A stretch of DNA of 19,134 bases from Candidatus Doudnabacteria bacterium (lineage in GTDB: Bacteria > Patescibacteriota > Doudnabacteria > UBA920 > O2-02-FULL-48-8), in contig JACQJI010000017.1 of NCBI GenBank assembly GCA_016198045.1, positions 1 through 19,134 of the forward strand, in the 5' to 3' direction. Positions 5,917 through 12,437 of the stretch are shown piece by piece. The notes below the pieces were generated by a model that saw only the letters and a program-made list of their open reading frames with translations, searched no databases and had not been told where the DNA came from. The number at the start of each line of letters is the position of its first letter. Position 1 is the first letter of the stretch. Made by a program: the position numbers and the translations under genes.

Positions 5917-6030
5917 GGCTAGTCGTAAAAACTAACTCGCGCAGGCCGGATCATCCGGCCGAGAGCGCAGGCTGCAAAAATTGGCTTTCCAATGCCAATT
6001 TTTGACAGCCGGTAGTTTTTCCGGCTAGCC
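5917..6030. other. Structured intergenic element, predicted three-way junction
   Basis: Closing stem: 5917-5934 pairs with 6013-6030 at 17 of 18 positions (one a wobble). Inside are two hairpins: GCGC/GCGC enclosing the perfect 7-bp GGCCGGA/TCCGGCC (5939-5968), and GGCTG plus a perfect 10-bp AAAAATTGGC/GCCAATTTTT stem (5970-6010, loop TTTCCAAT). The second hairpin is A/T-armed and could terminate the HisRS-like transcript on the minus strand. A competing pairing GCGCGAG/CTCGCGC (5910-5916 with 5936-5942) also exists. It may be a small RNA, a composite of mobile palindromes, or an elaborate terminator; the sequence alone does not decide. No reading frame is evident within it. Confidence 0.55.
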
Positions 6031-6064
6031 TGAGCAGACATAACATGGACCCGTCCCTCTCAAA

Positions 6065-7375
6065 TTATCTGCCTAGCCTTTTCTTCACTTCCTCGATGAT
6101 CCGTTCCACCGTGAATAATTCCTGCATGCCGGACGGCACGTCGCGCAAAATCACTGTTCCCTCGCGCGCCTCTTTCTGGCCAATGATTAAAGCAATGCCG
6201 ACCTTATTCGATTCAGCCAAGCGCAGCTGCGTCTTGATTGAACCCGGCCCAATAAACTCTGCGGCCACGATATTGTGGCTCCAAAGCTCGGTAAACAACC
6301 GTAAAGATTTTTTCGCCGCCAGTTCGCCCAAGGGGACAAGGAAAACCTCCACTTTACTCTTAGCAACCAGCTTATGATTTGTCAGCTCAAGCACCAAGGC
6401 TATCTGATCCTGCGAACCCACGAACCCCAAGGCGGAAGCCGGCACTCCGCCCAGGCTTTGGATCAGATCATCAGCATGGCCGCCTTGTCCCAACACTATC
6501 TCCTGGTTATCCGCAGTCTTGTAGCGAAATTCAAACACGGTTTTTCTGGACCACGGAAAACCGATGACTTTTTGGTTTAAGCTGTAAGGAATATCCAATT
6601 CATCCAACCCTTCCAGGACCCCGATAAAGTGCCTCCGGCATGCTTCGCATAAATAATCCACGAGAACCGGGACGTCAGCGGCCGCCGTGGTGCAGGACAA
6701 ATTATTGCAGGCCAAAATGTTTAACGGGTTGTTTTCCAAATCTTCCAGGCAATTTTCGCATAGATCGTATTTCTTATCCTTAAAAAAATTCTTCAAAACT
6801 TCGAGGTAAGGCGGCAGGCATTCCAGACAGCCGATATTGTTGATTTCCAGGCTCACGGACGAGAGGCTTAAATCCGAAAACAGTTTCAACAGCAGATTCA
6901 TTAATTGGACATCGGCAATCGCCGAGGTTTCGCCAAAAATCTGAAATCCCCACTCGTTGACCTGCTGCAGTTCTCTATTGGAGTTTAGGTACGCCGCCGA
7001 CGAAAGATAAAACCATTTCGAAGTCCGCTCCTTTTCATAATAATGGTGCTCCAGATAAGCCCGCGCCAAACTAAACAAGTTCGTCGGCTTAATGGCCATC
7101 ACTGTCTTGCCTGCCCGTCCGGCAGGCGGGCCGTCATCGCTGGCCATCTCAAACAGGGCTTCCTTGGGGTGCGCTTCTTTCCAAAATTTAAACAGTCTGG
7201 TGTCCTCGACTAGCGGCGTCTCGATTTTTGAATAGCTAAAAGTTTGGGCCAAATTTTGCAGCTTTTCCAGAAAAAAACCGCGCGCCAAATGCTGTTCCGG
7301 AAGCACATCAAATCCTCCGGCAACTTTGGGCGGGGCTTTTTCGACAATTGGCGTGGCTTTCTTGGGTCGTCCCAT
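6065..7375 (-). CDS. Histidyl-tRNA synthetase-like protein without catalytic motifs
   Basis: 436 residues from the ATG at 7375 (an ATG at 7402 adds nine Arg-rich residues; neither has a clear ribosome site). The class-II HisRS fold is traceable from GGFDVLPEQH (20-29) to the C-terminal anticodon-binding domain (about 340-436: VFLVPLGE, ALIIGQKEAREGTVILRD). The zinc-type insert with CxxC pairs is intact (GCLEC, LCENC, ACNNLSC, LCEAC). The catalytic parts are not: LRPEGT is AIKPTN, motif-2 FRxE is AYLN (about 129-132), the histidine loop RGLDYYTG is IGFPWSRK, and motif-3 GxER is GSQD. It therefore probably cannot activate histidine but could still bind tRNA(His) or a partner. HisZ is unlikely because HisZ lacks the anticodon domain. 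A palindrome adds GPPAGRAGK at 82-90. It is not a decayed gene, as the frame is open throughout. Confidence 0.85.
   Translation of the reverse strand: MGRPKKATPIVEKAPPKVAGGFDVLPEQHLARGFFLEKLQNLAQTFSYSKIETPLVEDTRLFKFWKEAHPKEALFEMASDDGPPAGRAGKTVMAIKPTNLFSLARAYLEHHYYEKERTSKWFYLSSAAYLNSNRELQQVNEWGFQIFGETSAIADVQLMNLLLKLFSDLSLSSVSLEINNIGCLECLPPYLEVLKNFFKDKKYDLCENCLEDLENNPLNILACNNLSCTTAAADVPVLVDYLCEACRRHFIGVLEGLDELDIPYSLNQKVIGFPWSRKTVFEFRYKTADNQEIVLGQGGHADDLIQSLGGVPASALGFVGSQDQIALVLELTNHKLVAKSKVEVFLVPLGELAAKKSLRLFTELWSHNIVAAEFIGPGSIKTQLRLAESNKVGIALIIGQKEAREGTVILRDVPSGMQELFTVERIIEEVKKRLGR
7109..7131. repeat. Palindrome inserted in frame in the HisRS-like gene
   Basis: GCCTGCC (7109-7115) pairs with GGCAGGC (7121-7127); an overlapping GCCCG/CGGGC pair (7113-7117 with 7127-7131) also exists. 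It encodes GPPAGRAGK between ASDD and TVMAIKPTN, where relatives have a short turn. The PAGRAG peptide is close to the LPAGRQ stretch readable from the element at 7463. Confidence 0.7.
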
Positions 7376-7448
7376 TCGTCGTAATCGGTCGCATCTTCGC
7401 ATCCGTTCGCTTTGCTCACGGCTGCTACGATCGACTTATTACTCCTCT

Positions 7449-7526
7449 CAGAAAAAAATCGTGCCTGCCTGCCGGCAGGCAGGCTCGTCCCGACGTACGT
7501 CGGGACTGCGCACCTATTTTTTTCTG
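7449..7526 (-). terminator. lepB terminator with a palindromic element in its loop
   Basis: CAGAAAAAAAT (7449-7459) and ATTTTTTTCTG (7516-7526) are perfect inverted repeats, extended by GTGC (7461-7464) and GCAC (7510-7513). On the minus strand this is a hairpin with a T tract 8 bases after the lepB stop (7534). The span between the arms holds a perfect 22-bp palindrome (7463-7484) and a perfect 20-bp palindrome (7487-7506), as if an element had inserted in the loop of an older, compact terminator. Confidence 0.75.
7463..7506. repeat. Paired perfect palindromes
   Basis: A 22-bp perfect palindrome built on GCCTGCC/GGCAGGC (7463-7484) is followed after two bases by a 20-bp perfect palindrome GTCCCGACGT/ACGTCGGGAC (7487-7506). 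It has the same two-hairpin layout as the elements at 294, 5459, 11679 and 13577, and is the most perfect copy in the window. Confidence 0.85.
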
Positions 7527-7533
7527 TAATTAA

Positions 7534-8157
7534 TCAAAAACTATACTCTGGGGTTTTGAAACGGCTAAACTCGGTTAGAGGCAGAACGCGGATAAATACC
7601 CTACCCACTATCTCCTCTTGCTTAAGCACTCCCCAGTCCCGAGAGTCGGAAGAAGCCAACCGGTTATCCCCCAGAACCAGATACTCATCCTGTCCCAGAG
7701 TTAAACTTTTTTTGCCGCCGATCAAGGCGGTGTTGTGGGGGAAAGTCAATCCTTGGTTGGGCAAATATGACTCTTCCAAAACTTGTCCTTCGGGGTACTG
7801 CTTATTTTTGATCGTCACGCGGCCACTGTCAATTGTGATTGTTTCGCCCGGCAAACCGATGATGCGTTTGATAAAAAACTGCTTGCGGTCTTTGGGGAAG
7901 TGCATGACTACGACGTCACCTCGGTCAGGTTCGCCGAACCGGTAAGATACTTCGTCTATGATCAGGTATTCGCCGTGAGAAAAATTCGGTTCCATCGAAG
8001 ATCCTGAGACAATAAACGGCTGAAACAAAAAATACCGAATTGGCAGGATAATCGCCAAGGCAATTATAATGACCTTGAAAAAATCCCAGATGAAACCAAA
8101 AACACCGCTGAGGCCTGATGGGGAACCGCTTGGATTTGGAGATTCTAGCTCGTCCAT
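7534..8157 (-). CDS. lepB: Signal peptidase I
   Basis: 207 residues. LepB removes signal peptides from exported proteins outside the membrane. One membrane helix (about 22-45) is followed by box B, SGSSMEP, with the catalytic serine S54 just before Met55. Box D is FIKRIIGLPGE with the catalytic lysine K97, and box E is LGDNRLASSDSRDWG (162-176). The ATG at 8157 is chosen because a longer frame would run through the tRNA. No Shine-Dalgarno is visible and the start lies only 11 bases after the tRNA CCA end. It is the only protease for exported proteins in the window and would be expected to process the non-lipoprotein exports here. Confidence 0.96.
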   Translation of the reverse strand: MDELESPNPSGSPSGLSGVFGFIWDFFKVIIIALAIILPIRYFLFQPFIVSGSSMEPNFSHGEYLIIDEVSYRFGEPDRGDVVVMHFPKDRKQFFIKRIIGLPGETITIDSGRVTIKNKQYPEGQVLEESYLPNQGLTFPHNTALIGGKKSLTLGQDEYLVLGDNRLASSDSRDWGVLKQEEIVGRVFIRVLPLTEFSRFKTPEYSF

Positions 8158-8168
8158 AGAAATTTTTA

Positions 8169-8243
8169 TGGTGGACGGTGCAGGATTTGAACCTGCGACC
8201 CCCGCAATGTGAATGCGATGCTCTGCCGCTGAGCTAACCGTCC
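8169..8243 (-). tRNA. tRNA-Val (anticodon CAC)
   Basis: A full cloverleaf reads on the minus strand: acceptor GGACGGT/ACCGTCC (8243-8237 with 8179-8173), D stem GCTC/GAGC, anticodon stem TCGCA/TGCGG (one T-G pair) with loop TTCACAT and anticodon CAC, T stem GCAGG/CCTGC with loop TTCAAAT, discriminator A (8172), and an encoded CCA (8171-8169). It decodes GTG valine. lepB follows at 11 bases in the same direction. Confidence 0.95.
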
Positions 8244-8263
8244 TGACGAAAAAATGCCCTATT

Positions 8264-8292
8264 AGTTTAACAGAGTGCCGAGGGCATTTCAA
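8264..8292 (-). promoter_or_regulatory. Promoter of tRNA-Val and lepB
   Basis: Minus-strand -35 TTGAAA (8292-8287, 5 of 6), 17-base spacer, -10 TAAACT (8269-8264, 4 of 6). The start would be near 8257, about 14 bases before the tRNA. Confidence 0.65.
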
Positions 8293-8328
8293 CCCCCTGC
8301 CCCAATGGCCTAAACAGCCGATTTAAGC

Positions 8329-8334
8329 TATAAT
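8329..8334 (+). promoter_or_regulatory. Probable -10 element for the LCP gene
   Basis: A perfect TATAAT lies 36 bases before the TTG start at 8370; no good -35 is seen at 16-18 bases. It faces away from the tRNA-Val promoter, so 8244-8369 is a divergent promoter region with no other feature that I can see. Confidence 0.45.
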
Positions 8335-8369
8335 TAACTGGAGCATTAAGGGAAATTATTTATAAATAC

Positions 8370-9728
8370 TTGCCAAGAAGCATAGACGCCATTTCATATC
8401 AAGACGGACCGCCCCGTCCTCCTCATATCAAAAAGCCTCGCAGAAAATTGTGGCTGTTTTTATTATTCGTAAGTCTCACATTGGTGGCTGTCGGCTGGGG
8501 GACTACCGAGTTGCTTTCCAAGACCAACCGGATTTTCAGCAACAAAGAAAATCCATTGGTTCGGTTCGGTAGATTGTTGATTGGCAGCGACAGGGAATTG
8601 ATCGGAGAAAATCGAGGGCGAGTGAACGTCTTGCTCCTGGGGATGGGCGGGGAAGGCCACGACGGGCCGTTGCTGACTGACACGATAATCGTATTAGAGA
8701 TCGACACCAAAACCGAGGAAGCGGTCCTGGTTTCCCTGCCGCGGGATTTCGTGGTCGGCCTGCCACAAGCCGGTTTTAGGAAAATCAACTCGGCTTACGC
8801 TTTTGCGGAGACTGCGGAGGCGGGGAAGGGCGGAGGGGCGACCATTGACGCGGTCGAAAAAATAACCGGCTTTGAAATCCCCTACTTCGCCGCTATTGAT
8901 TTCGAAGGTTTTGTGGAAGCTGTCGATCATATTGGCGGTTTGGATATCTACGTCGAGCGGTCGTTTACTGATGCCACTTATCCTGACAAAACGTATGGTT
9001 ATCTGCCCCCGGTCAGCTTCAAAGTCGGCTTGGAACATATGGATGGCGAGCGGGCTCTGCAATTCGCGCGCTCCCGCCACGGCAATAACGGCGAAGGTTC
9101 GGACTTTGCCCGCTCCGAGCGCCAGAAAAAGATTATTTCCGCGTTCGTGCAAAAAATCGTCAAGCTTAATTTGACCGACCTGAAAACCATCAACAATCTG
9201 CTTGGCGACTTCACCGAAAACTTCCAGACCAACCTAGAGCCCCACGAATTGAAACGGCTGGCGGAAATCGGCAAAAAAATCAAACCTGAAAAGACTTATT
9301 CTTTTTCCCTGGAACCCGACGACCAGCTCATCTGTCAGGGAATCATCGAAGACTACACTTCTCGGGCATACGTTATCCAACCATGCGAAGGGGTGACCTA
9401 TCCGGATATCCATGAGCAACTCAATAATGTTTTTGCCGCAGCCAAACTCAAAAAAGAAGACGCGGCAGTTGAGATCCAAAACTCGACTGGCAAAGCCTAC
9501 GCCCTGGAAAATCTGAATGAGCTAATCAAGCTTGTACCCAAAACTAAGGTCACGTCATTTAACAGCCGGGTTCCTTATGAGCGCACGATTTTGTATGACA
9601 ATTCGAATGGCAAGTTTCCCAACACCGCGGATTATCTGAAAAACAACTTCAACTTCACCTTGGCCGACGTGCCCTACACTAATTCCACGGCGGACTTTGT
9701 GATTATTCTCGGAAGAGACGCATTATAA
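8370..9728 (+). CDS. LCP (LytR-CpsA-Psr) family protein
   Basis: 452 residues. LCP enzymes move polyprenyl-pyrophosphate-linked glycans onto the cell wall or other surface acceptors. A cytoplasmic basic N-terminus and one helix (about 27-44) place the catalytic domain outside. LCP motifs seen: LLTDTIIVLEID (101-112), VSLPRD (121-126) with the phosphate-binding arginine, KINSAYA (138-144) and ARSRHG..SDFARSERQK (233-253). Residues about 370-450 resemble the LytR C-terminal domain (EIQNSTGKAYA...VIILGRD). The TTG at 8370 is the only plausible start ahead of the helix; AAGGGA lies 17 bases upstream, too far to be convincing. It is likely to act in cell-envelope glycan attachment. Confidence 0.93.
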   Translation: MPRSIDAISYQDGPPRPPHIKKPRRKLWLFLLFVSLTLVAVGWGTTELLSKTNRIFSNKENPLVRFGRLLIGSDRELIGENRGRVNVLLLGMGGEGHDGPLLTDTIIVLEIDTKTEEAVLVSLPRDFVVGLPQAGFRKINSAYAFAETAEAGKGGGATIDAVEKITGFEIPYFAAIDFEGFVEAVDHIGGLDIYVERSFTDATYPDKTYGYLPPVSFKVGLEHMDGERALQFARSRHGNNGEGSDFARSERQKKIISAFVQKIVKLNLTDLKTINNLLGDFTENFQTNLEPHELKRLAEIGKKIKPEKTYSFSLEPDDQLICQGIIEDYTSRAYVIQPCEGVTYPDIHEQLNNVFAAAKLKKEDAAVEIQNSTGKAYALENLNELIKLVPKTKVTSFNSRVPYERTILYDNSNGKFPNTADYLKNNFNFTLADVPYTNSTADFVIILGRDAL

Positions 9729-9734
9729 AGTTAC

Positions 9735-9804
9735 AAGGTTAAAAAGTTTAAATGTTAGAAAGTTCAAAGAGCCACCTTAAAACTTTTATAACTTTTTTAA
9801 CCTT
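9735..9804. other. Long A/T-rich hairpin between the LCP gene and der
   Basis: AAGGTTAAAAAGTT (9735-9748) pairs with AACTTTTTTAACCTT (9790-9804) with a single bulged T. The left side is built of repeated 7-8-base units ending GTT. It may terminate the LCP transcript, but a free T tract after the stem is lacking. There is no gene in 9729-9816. Confidence 0.5.
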
Positions 9805-9816
9805 CGAACCAACCTC

Positions 9817-11136
9817 ATGAATACTCCTATTGTAGCTATAATTGGCCTTCCCAACACCGGCAAATCCACTTTTTTTAACAAAGTCTTGGGCATGCGCAAA
9901 GCCCTAACTTATCCCGAGGCCGGCACGACCAGAGACCGCCATTTTGGCCTGACTTCCTGGAATGGAATGGATTTTTATCTGGTTGACACGGCCGGACTGG
10001 CTGCGCCCAAATCTGATCTGGAACAAAATATTCAAAAGCAAACCTTACTTGCGATTGACCAAGCAGATCTAATCTTACTGATGGTAGACGGCAAAACCCC
10101 GCCAGGAAGCCGGGATTTCGCTGTGGCTCAGAAACTCACCCAGTCAAAAAAACCAGTGATTTTGGTTGCCAACAAAATTGACTCAAGAACCACTAAAGTC
10201 GAAAGTCTGGCCAGCGAGTACGTCAAACTTGGTTTGGGCAAACCCTTTCTGGTTTCTTCGGTCAATGGAACCGGCATCGGCGACCTTTTGGATGAAATCG
10301 TGAGAATTCTGAAACTATCAACTATCAACTATCAACTATCACCTGAACAAGGGCTTCGCATAGCCTTTATTGGCAAACCCAATGTCGGCAAATCTTCGCT
10401 GATTAATGCTTTGCTCAAACAAGAACGCCTGCTTGTCCACCACGAAGCCGGCACCACCCGCTCGGCAGTGGACATTCCGTTTGATTTTGACAACCAAAAA
10501 TTTCTGCTCTACGATACCGCGGGAATCAAGAAAAAATGGAAGCAGGATGCTGATGTCGCGGCTGCCGCGGCTTTTCAGTCGCTTAGGATCTTAAGCTTAA
10601 CCGATGTTGTTTTATTTGTGTTAGATAGTTCTACCGCTCTTGCTGTGCAAGACCAAGCCATTGCCGCCCAAATTGTGGAAGCAAACAAAAGTCTGGTCGT
10701 GGTAATTAACAAAGTTGATTTAATAAGCAAGCCGGAGCAAGACAAACTGCTGAATATGCTGCCGGATTATTTTTCCAAAGCTTGGTGGGCGCCGGTGGTC
10801 CTGATTTCAGCCAAAACCGGCATGAACCTGGAAGTCATGCTCAAATTGGTGATCCAAGTGCACGAGCAATCGCAGAAACAAATCCCGCAAGAAGCGCTGG
10901 ATGGTTTTTTGGAAAAAATTTTGGATCAGCACATGCCTGGCAAAATGGAAGACCAACGGGCGCCAAAGCTGTATAATCTAAAGCAGATAGGAGTTAAGCC
11001 CCCGACTTTCAAATTAACAGTCAACTTTCCTGCGGCCTTAGCAGCGGCCTGGAAAAAACTGTTCGAAAAGCAATTCCGCCTCAAATTCGGTTTCGAAGGA
11101 ACACCAGTAATTATTAATTACGCTAAACGACAATAA
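9817..11136 (+). CDS. der: Ribosome assembly GTPase Der (EngA)
   Basis: 439 residues with the unique double G-domain. Der binds the 50S subunit late in assembly. First G domain: GLPNTGKST (10-18), TTRD (37-40), DTAG (57-60), NKID (119-122). Second: GKPNVGKSS (186-194), TTRS (213-216), DTAG (233-236), NKVD (298-301). The KH-like domain (about 350-439) ends VIINYAKRQ, as in relatives. The linker between the G domains contains four copies of a 7-base unit (10313-10340) that give LSTINYQLS. pth follows after 4 bases, so they form an operon. Confidence 0.97.
   Translation: MNTPIVAIIGLPNTGKSTFFNKVLGMRKALTYPEAGTTRDRHFGLTSWNGMDFYLVDTAGLAAPKSDLEQNIQKQTLLAIDQADLILLMVDGKTPPGSRDFAVAQKLTQSKKPVILVANKIDSRTTKVESLASEYVKLGLGKPFLVSSVNGTGIGDLLDEIVRILKLSTINYQLSPEQGLRIAFIGKPNVGKSSLINALLKQERLLVHHEAGTTRSAVDIPFDFDNQKFLLYDTAGIKKKWKQDADVAAAAAFQSLRILSLTDVVLFVLDSSTALAVQDQAIAAQIVEANKSLVVVINKVDLISKPEQDKLLNMLPDYFSKAWWAPVVLISAKTGMNLEVMLKLVIQVHEQSQKQIPQEALDGFLEKILDQHMPGKMEDQRAPKLYNLKQIGVKPPTFKLTVNFPAALAAAWKKLFEKQFRLKFGFEGTPVIINYAKRQ
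10313..10340 (+). repeat. 7-bp tandem repeat in der (AACTATC x4)
   Basis: Four exact copies of AACTATC (10313-10340). Four copies are 28 bases, not a multiple of three, so the run reads as a non-repeating peptide in the inter-domain linker while the frame is kept overall. Confidence 0.9.
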
Positions 11137-11140
11137 TAAC

Positions 11141-11680
11141 ATGCACTTGATAGTCGGCTTAGGAAATCCCGGCAAGCAATATAAAAACACCAGGCATAAC
11201 CTGGGTTTTCGGGTTTTGGATTTGCTTGCGAGCGGGGAAAAATTTGAAAACAAATATGACTCGCAGTTTTTGAAACTTACTGACGTGATCCTGGCCAAGC
11301 CGCAAACTTTTATGAACAAAAGTGGGGAGGCTGTCAAAGAAATCTTGAAATATTATCCGTCTGCGGAATTGGTTGTCATTCACGATGATCTTGATTTTCC
11401 GCTGGGGGCTGTTCGGGTACAAAAAAATGCCTCATCGGCCGGGCATAATGGGGTGGAATCAATAATCGCCGAACTGGGGACTAAAAACTTTGTCAGGATT
11501 CGGCTGGGGATAGACAATCCCGAAAACCGGAAAGATATTCCCGGGGATGACTTCGTGCTGCAAAAATTCACCCCAGAAGAAGAAAATTTTGTGAAAGAAG
11601 TTTTGCTGAAATCCAAGGACGCAGTGGAAACGCTAATGTCAGAGGGACTAGACCTAGCTCAATCAAAGTTCAATGGCTAA
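11141..11680 (+). CDS. pth: Peptidyl-tRNA hydrolase
   Basis: 179 residues, typical for bacterial Pth, which frees tRNA from peptidyl-tRNA dropped by ribosomes. Active-site residues are all present: N9 in GLGNPG, catalytic H19 in NTRHNLGF, N59 in TFMNKSG, D82 in HDDLD and N103 in SAGHNGV. It starts 4 bases after der. Its stop codon lies within the first arm of the paired palindrome that follows. Confidence 0.97.
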   Translation: MHLIVGLGNPGKQYKNTRHNLGFRVLDLLASGEKFENKYDSQFLKLTDVILAKPQTFMNKSGEAVKEILKYYPSAELVVIHDDLDFPLGAVRVQKNASSAGHNGVESIIAELGTKNFVRIRLGIDNPENRKDIPGDDFVLQKFTPEEENFVKEVLLKSKDAVETLMSEGLDLAQSKFNG

Positions 11681-11732
11681 CCCCGACGCTTCGGTCGGGG
11701 TTCCGACTCCCGCCGCAGGCGGGACGTCGGAA
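11679..11732. repeat. Paired palindrome after pth
   Basis: AACCCCGAC/GTCGGGGTT (11679-11687 with 11694-11702) is followed by a larger hairpin: TTCCGAC plus TCCCGCC, loop GCA, then GGCGGGA and GTCGGAA (11701-11732, one bulged C). No T tract follows on the plus strand, so it is not a classic pth terminator. TCCCGCC/GGCGGGA also occurs in the riboswitch element at 317. Confidence 0.8.
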
Positions 11733-11767
11733 AAAAAACTCGCCGGCGTGACTGAGACGACGGCGAG
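11731..11767 (-). terminator. Terminator of the small-gene island
   Basis: CTCGCCG (11739-11745) pairs with CGGCGAG (11761-11767), and eight T's follow on the minus strand (complement of 11731-11738). It is 61 bases past the stop of the 62-residue gene, which supports those genes being transcribed. Confidence 0.85.
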
Positions 11768-11827
11768 GGGCGGCCTGGCTGGGATCAGGCCATGCGTCCG
11801 GCTGGGAATCCGGACTAGGTGGGAACG

Positions 11828-12016
11828 TCAGTGCGTGATCCGGTCCCGCTTCTCGAGCAGGACGATGAGCAAGTCCTGCTCAACTGGTGATAGGCGACTG
11901 GGGTCACGATAGTCGCCTGCCAACAGCTGGCGGAGATAGCACACCAGTTCCGGGTGTGCCATCCGCCGAAGGAAGCTGAACGGATCCGTCTGACGCGAGG
12001 CCGGAACAACGACCAT
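11828..12016 (-). CDS. Small orphan protein, 62 residues
   Basis: I do not recognise it. The ATG at 12016 is preceded by GGAGGT a few bases upstream. The protein is soluble-looking and probably helical: FSFLRRMAHPELVCYLRQLL, then LSPVEQDLLIVLLEKRDRI, with one Cys. The pattern suggests two packed helices, or a small adaptor or DNA/RNA-binding protein, but nothing specific. It is the second gene of a minus-strand pair between two plus-strand operons and is followed by a strong terminator. Composition is GC-rich with strong codon bias unlike the neighbouring pth and dprA genes. Antisense frames over the same bases lack ribosome sites. Confidence 0.65.
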   Translation of the reverse strand: MVVVPASRQTDPFSFLRRMAHPELVCYLRQLLAGDYRDPSRLSPVEQDLLIVLLEKRDRITH

Positions 12017-12048
12017 GATACCTCCGAACGACACCGACGTTGATGTTA

Positions 12049-12067
12049 GCCCCGCGGATCGCGGGGC
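12049..12067. other. Perfect GC hairpin between the two orphan genes
   Basis: GCCCCGCG/CGCGGGGC (12049-12056 with 12060-12067, loop GAT), 8 bp. There is no T tract, so it probably stabilises or separates the two messages rather than terminating. Confidence 0.5.
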
Positions 12068-12082
12068 GTGGACGCGTGAAGC

Positions 12083-12259
12083 TCAACGCTCGTCATCCGA
12101 TGAGAAACCAGAGTTGATCATCTCCAGCTCCGCATTGTTCGCCCTGACAGCAATGGCCACGATGAAGGCCAATACGACCCCCATGAGTACCCCCACGAGT
12201 ACCCACATGTAGGACACCAATGCTGGCGTCCAAACCCCCAGGACAACAGCGTACGGCAT
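12083..12259 (-). CDS. Small single-helix membrane protein, 58 residues
   Basis: The ATG at 12259 follows AAGGAGG with ideal spacing. Residues about 13-38 (ALVSYMWVLVGVLMGVVLAF) form one strong membrane helix, followed by an acidic tail ending GFSSDDER, so the C-terminus is probably cytoplasmic or otherwise exposed. I do not recognise it. It is first in the minus-strand pair, 66 bases ahead of the 62-residue gene. A longer frame starting at 12325 has no ribosome site. Nothing I would call a promoter is seen in 12260-12437, although -10-like AT-rich sequence occurs. Confidence 0.72.
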   Translation of the reverse strand: MPYAVVLGVWTPALVSYMWVLVGVLMGVVLAFIVAIAVRANNAELEMINSGFSSDDER

Positions 12260-12412
12260 CCGACACCTCCTCCTTGTGATGTCCTCAACCCTATTTACGA
12301 GCGCCAGGCGGAAATGAAAGATCATTTGAGCCTGAACTTGTGGTTACTCGGAAACAATAGGAGGGATGCTGCTTCCTTTCGCCGCTCGCAAATAGGATGG
12401 AACACACCAGTA

Positions 12413-12428
12413 TGCTATATTTTATAGT
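12413..12428 (+). promoter_or_regulatory. Promoter of the dprA-topA operon
   Basis: An extended -10, TGCTATATT (12413-12421), lies 16 bases before the dprA ATG, and a second candidate TATAGT (12423-12428) is even closer. Either gives a leader of about 3 to 10 bases, matching the lack of a Shine-Dalgarno sequence. Confidence 0.5.
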
Positions 12429-12437
12429 AAACAAGAT

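Noticed and set aside
6065..7375. HisRS-like gene as HisZ or as a pseudogene
   Set aside because: HisZ lacks the C-terminal anticodon domain seen here, and the frame is open with conserved zinc cysteines, which is unlike decay.
8158..8292. N-terminal extension of LepB to 8292
   Set aside because: It would translate through the tRNA-Val gene; the signal peptidase fold begins after the ATG at 8157.
11673..11912. Plus-strand 79-codon frame after pth
   Set aside because: It overlaps the pth end and runs through two hairpins and a minus-strand terminator; no ribosome site; antisense to the better-supported 62-residue gene.
12015..12212. Plus-strand frame antisense to the two small genes
   Set aside because: Thr/Ser/Met-rich shadow without a ribosome site, whereas the minus-strand genes have strong sites and a terminator.
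12366..12395. Nine-codon plus-strand leader peptide after AGGAGGG
   Set aside because: The ribosome site abuts the ATG, and it lies upstream of the probable dprA start of transcription.
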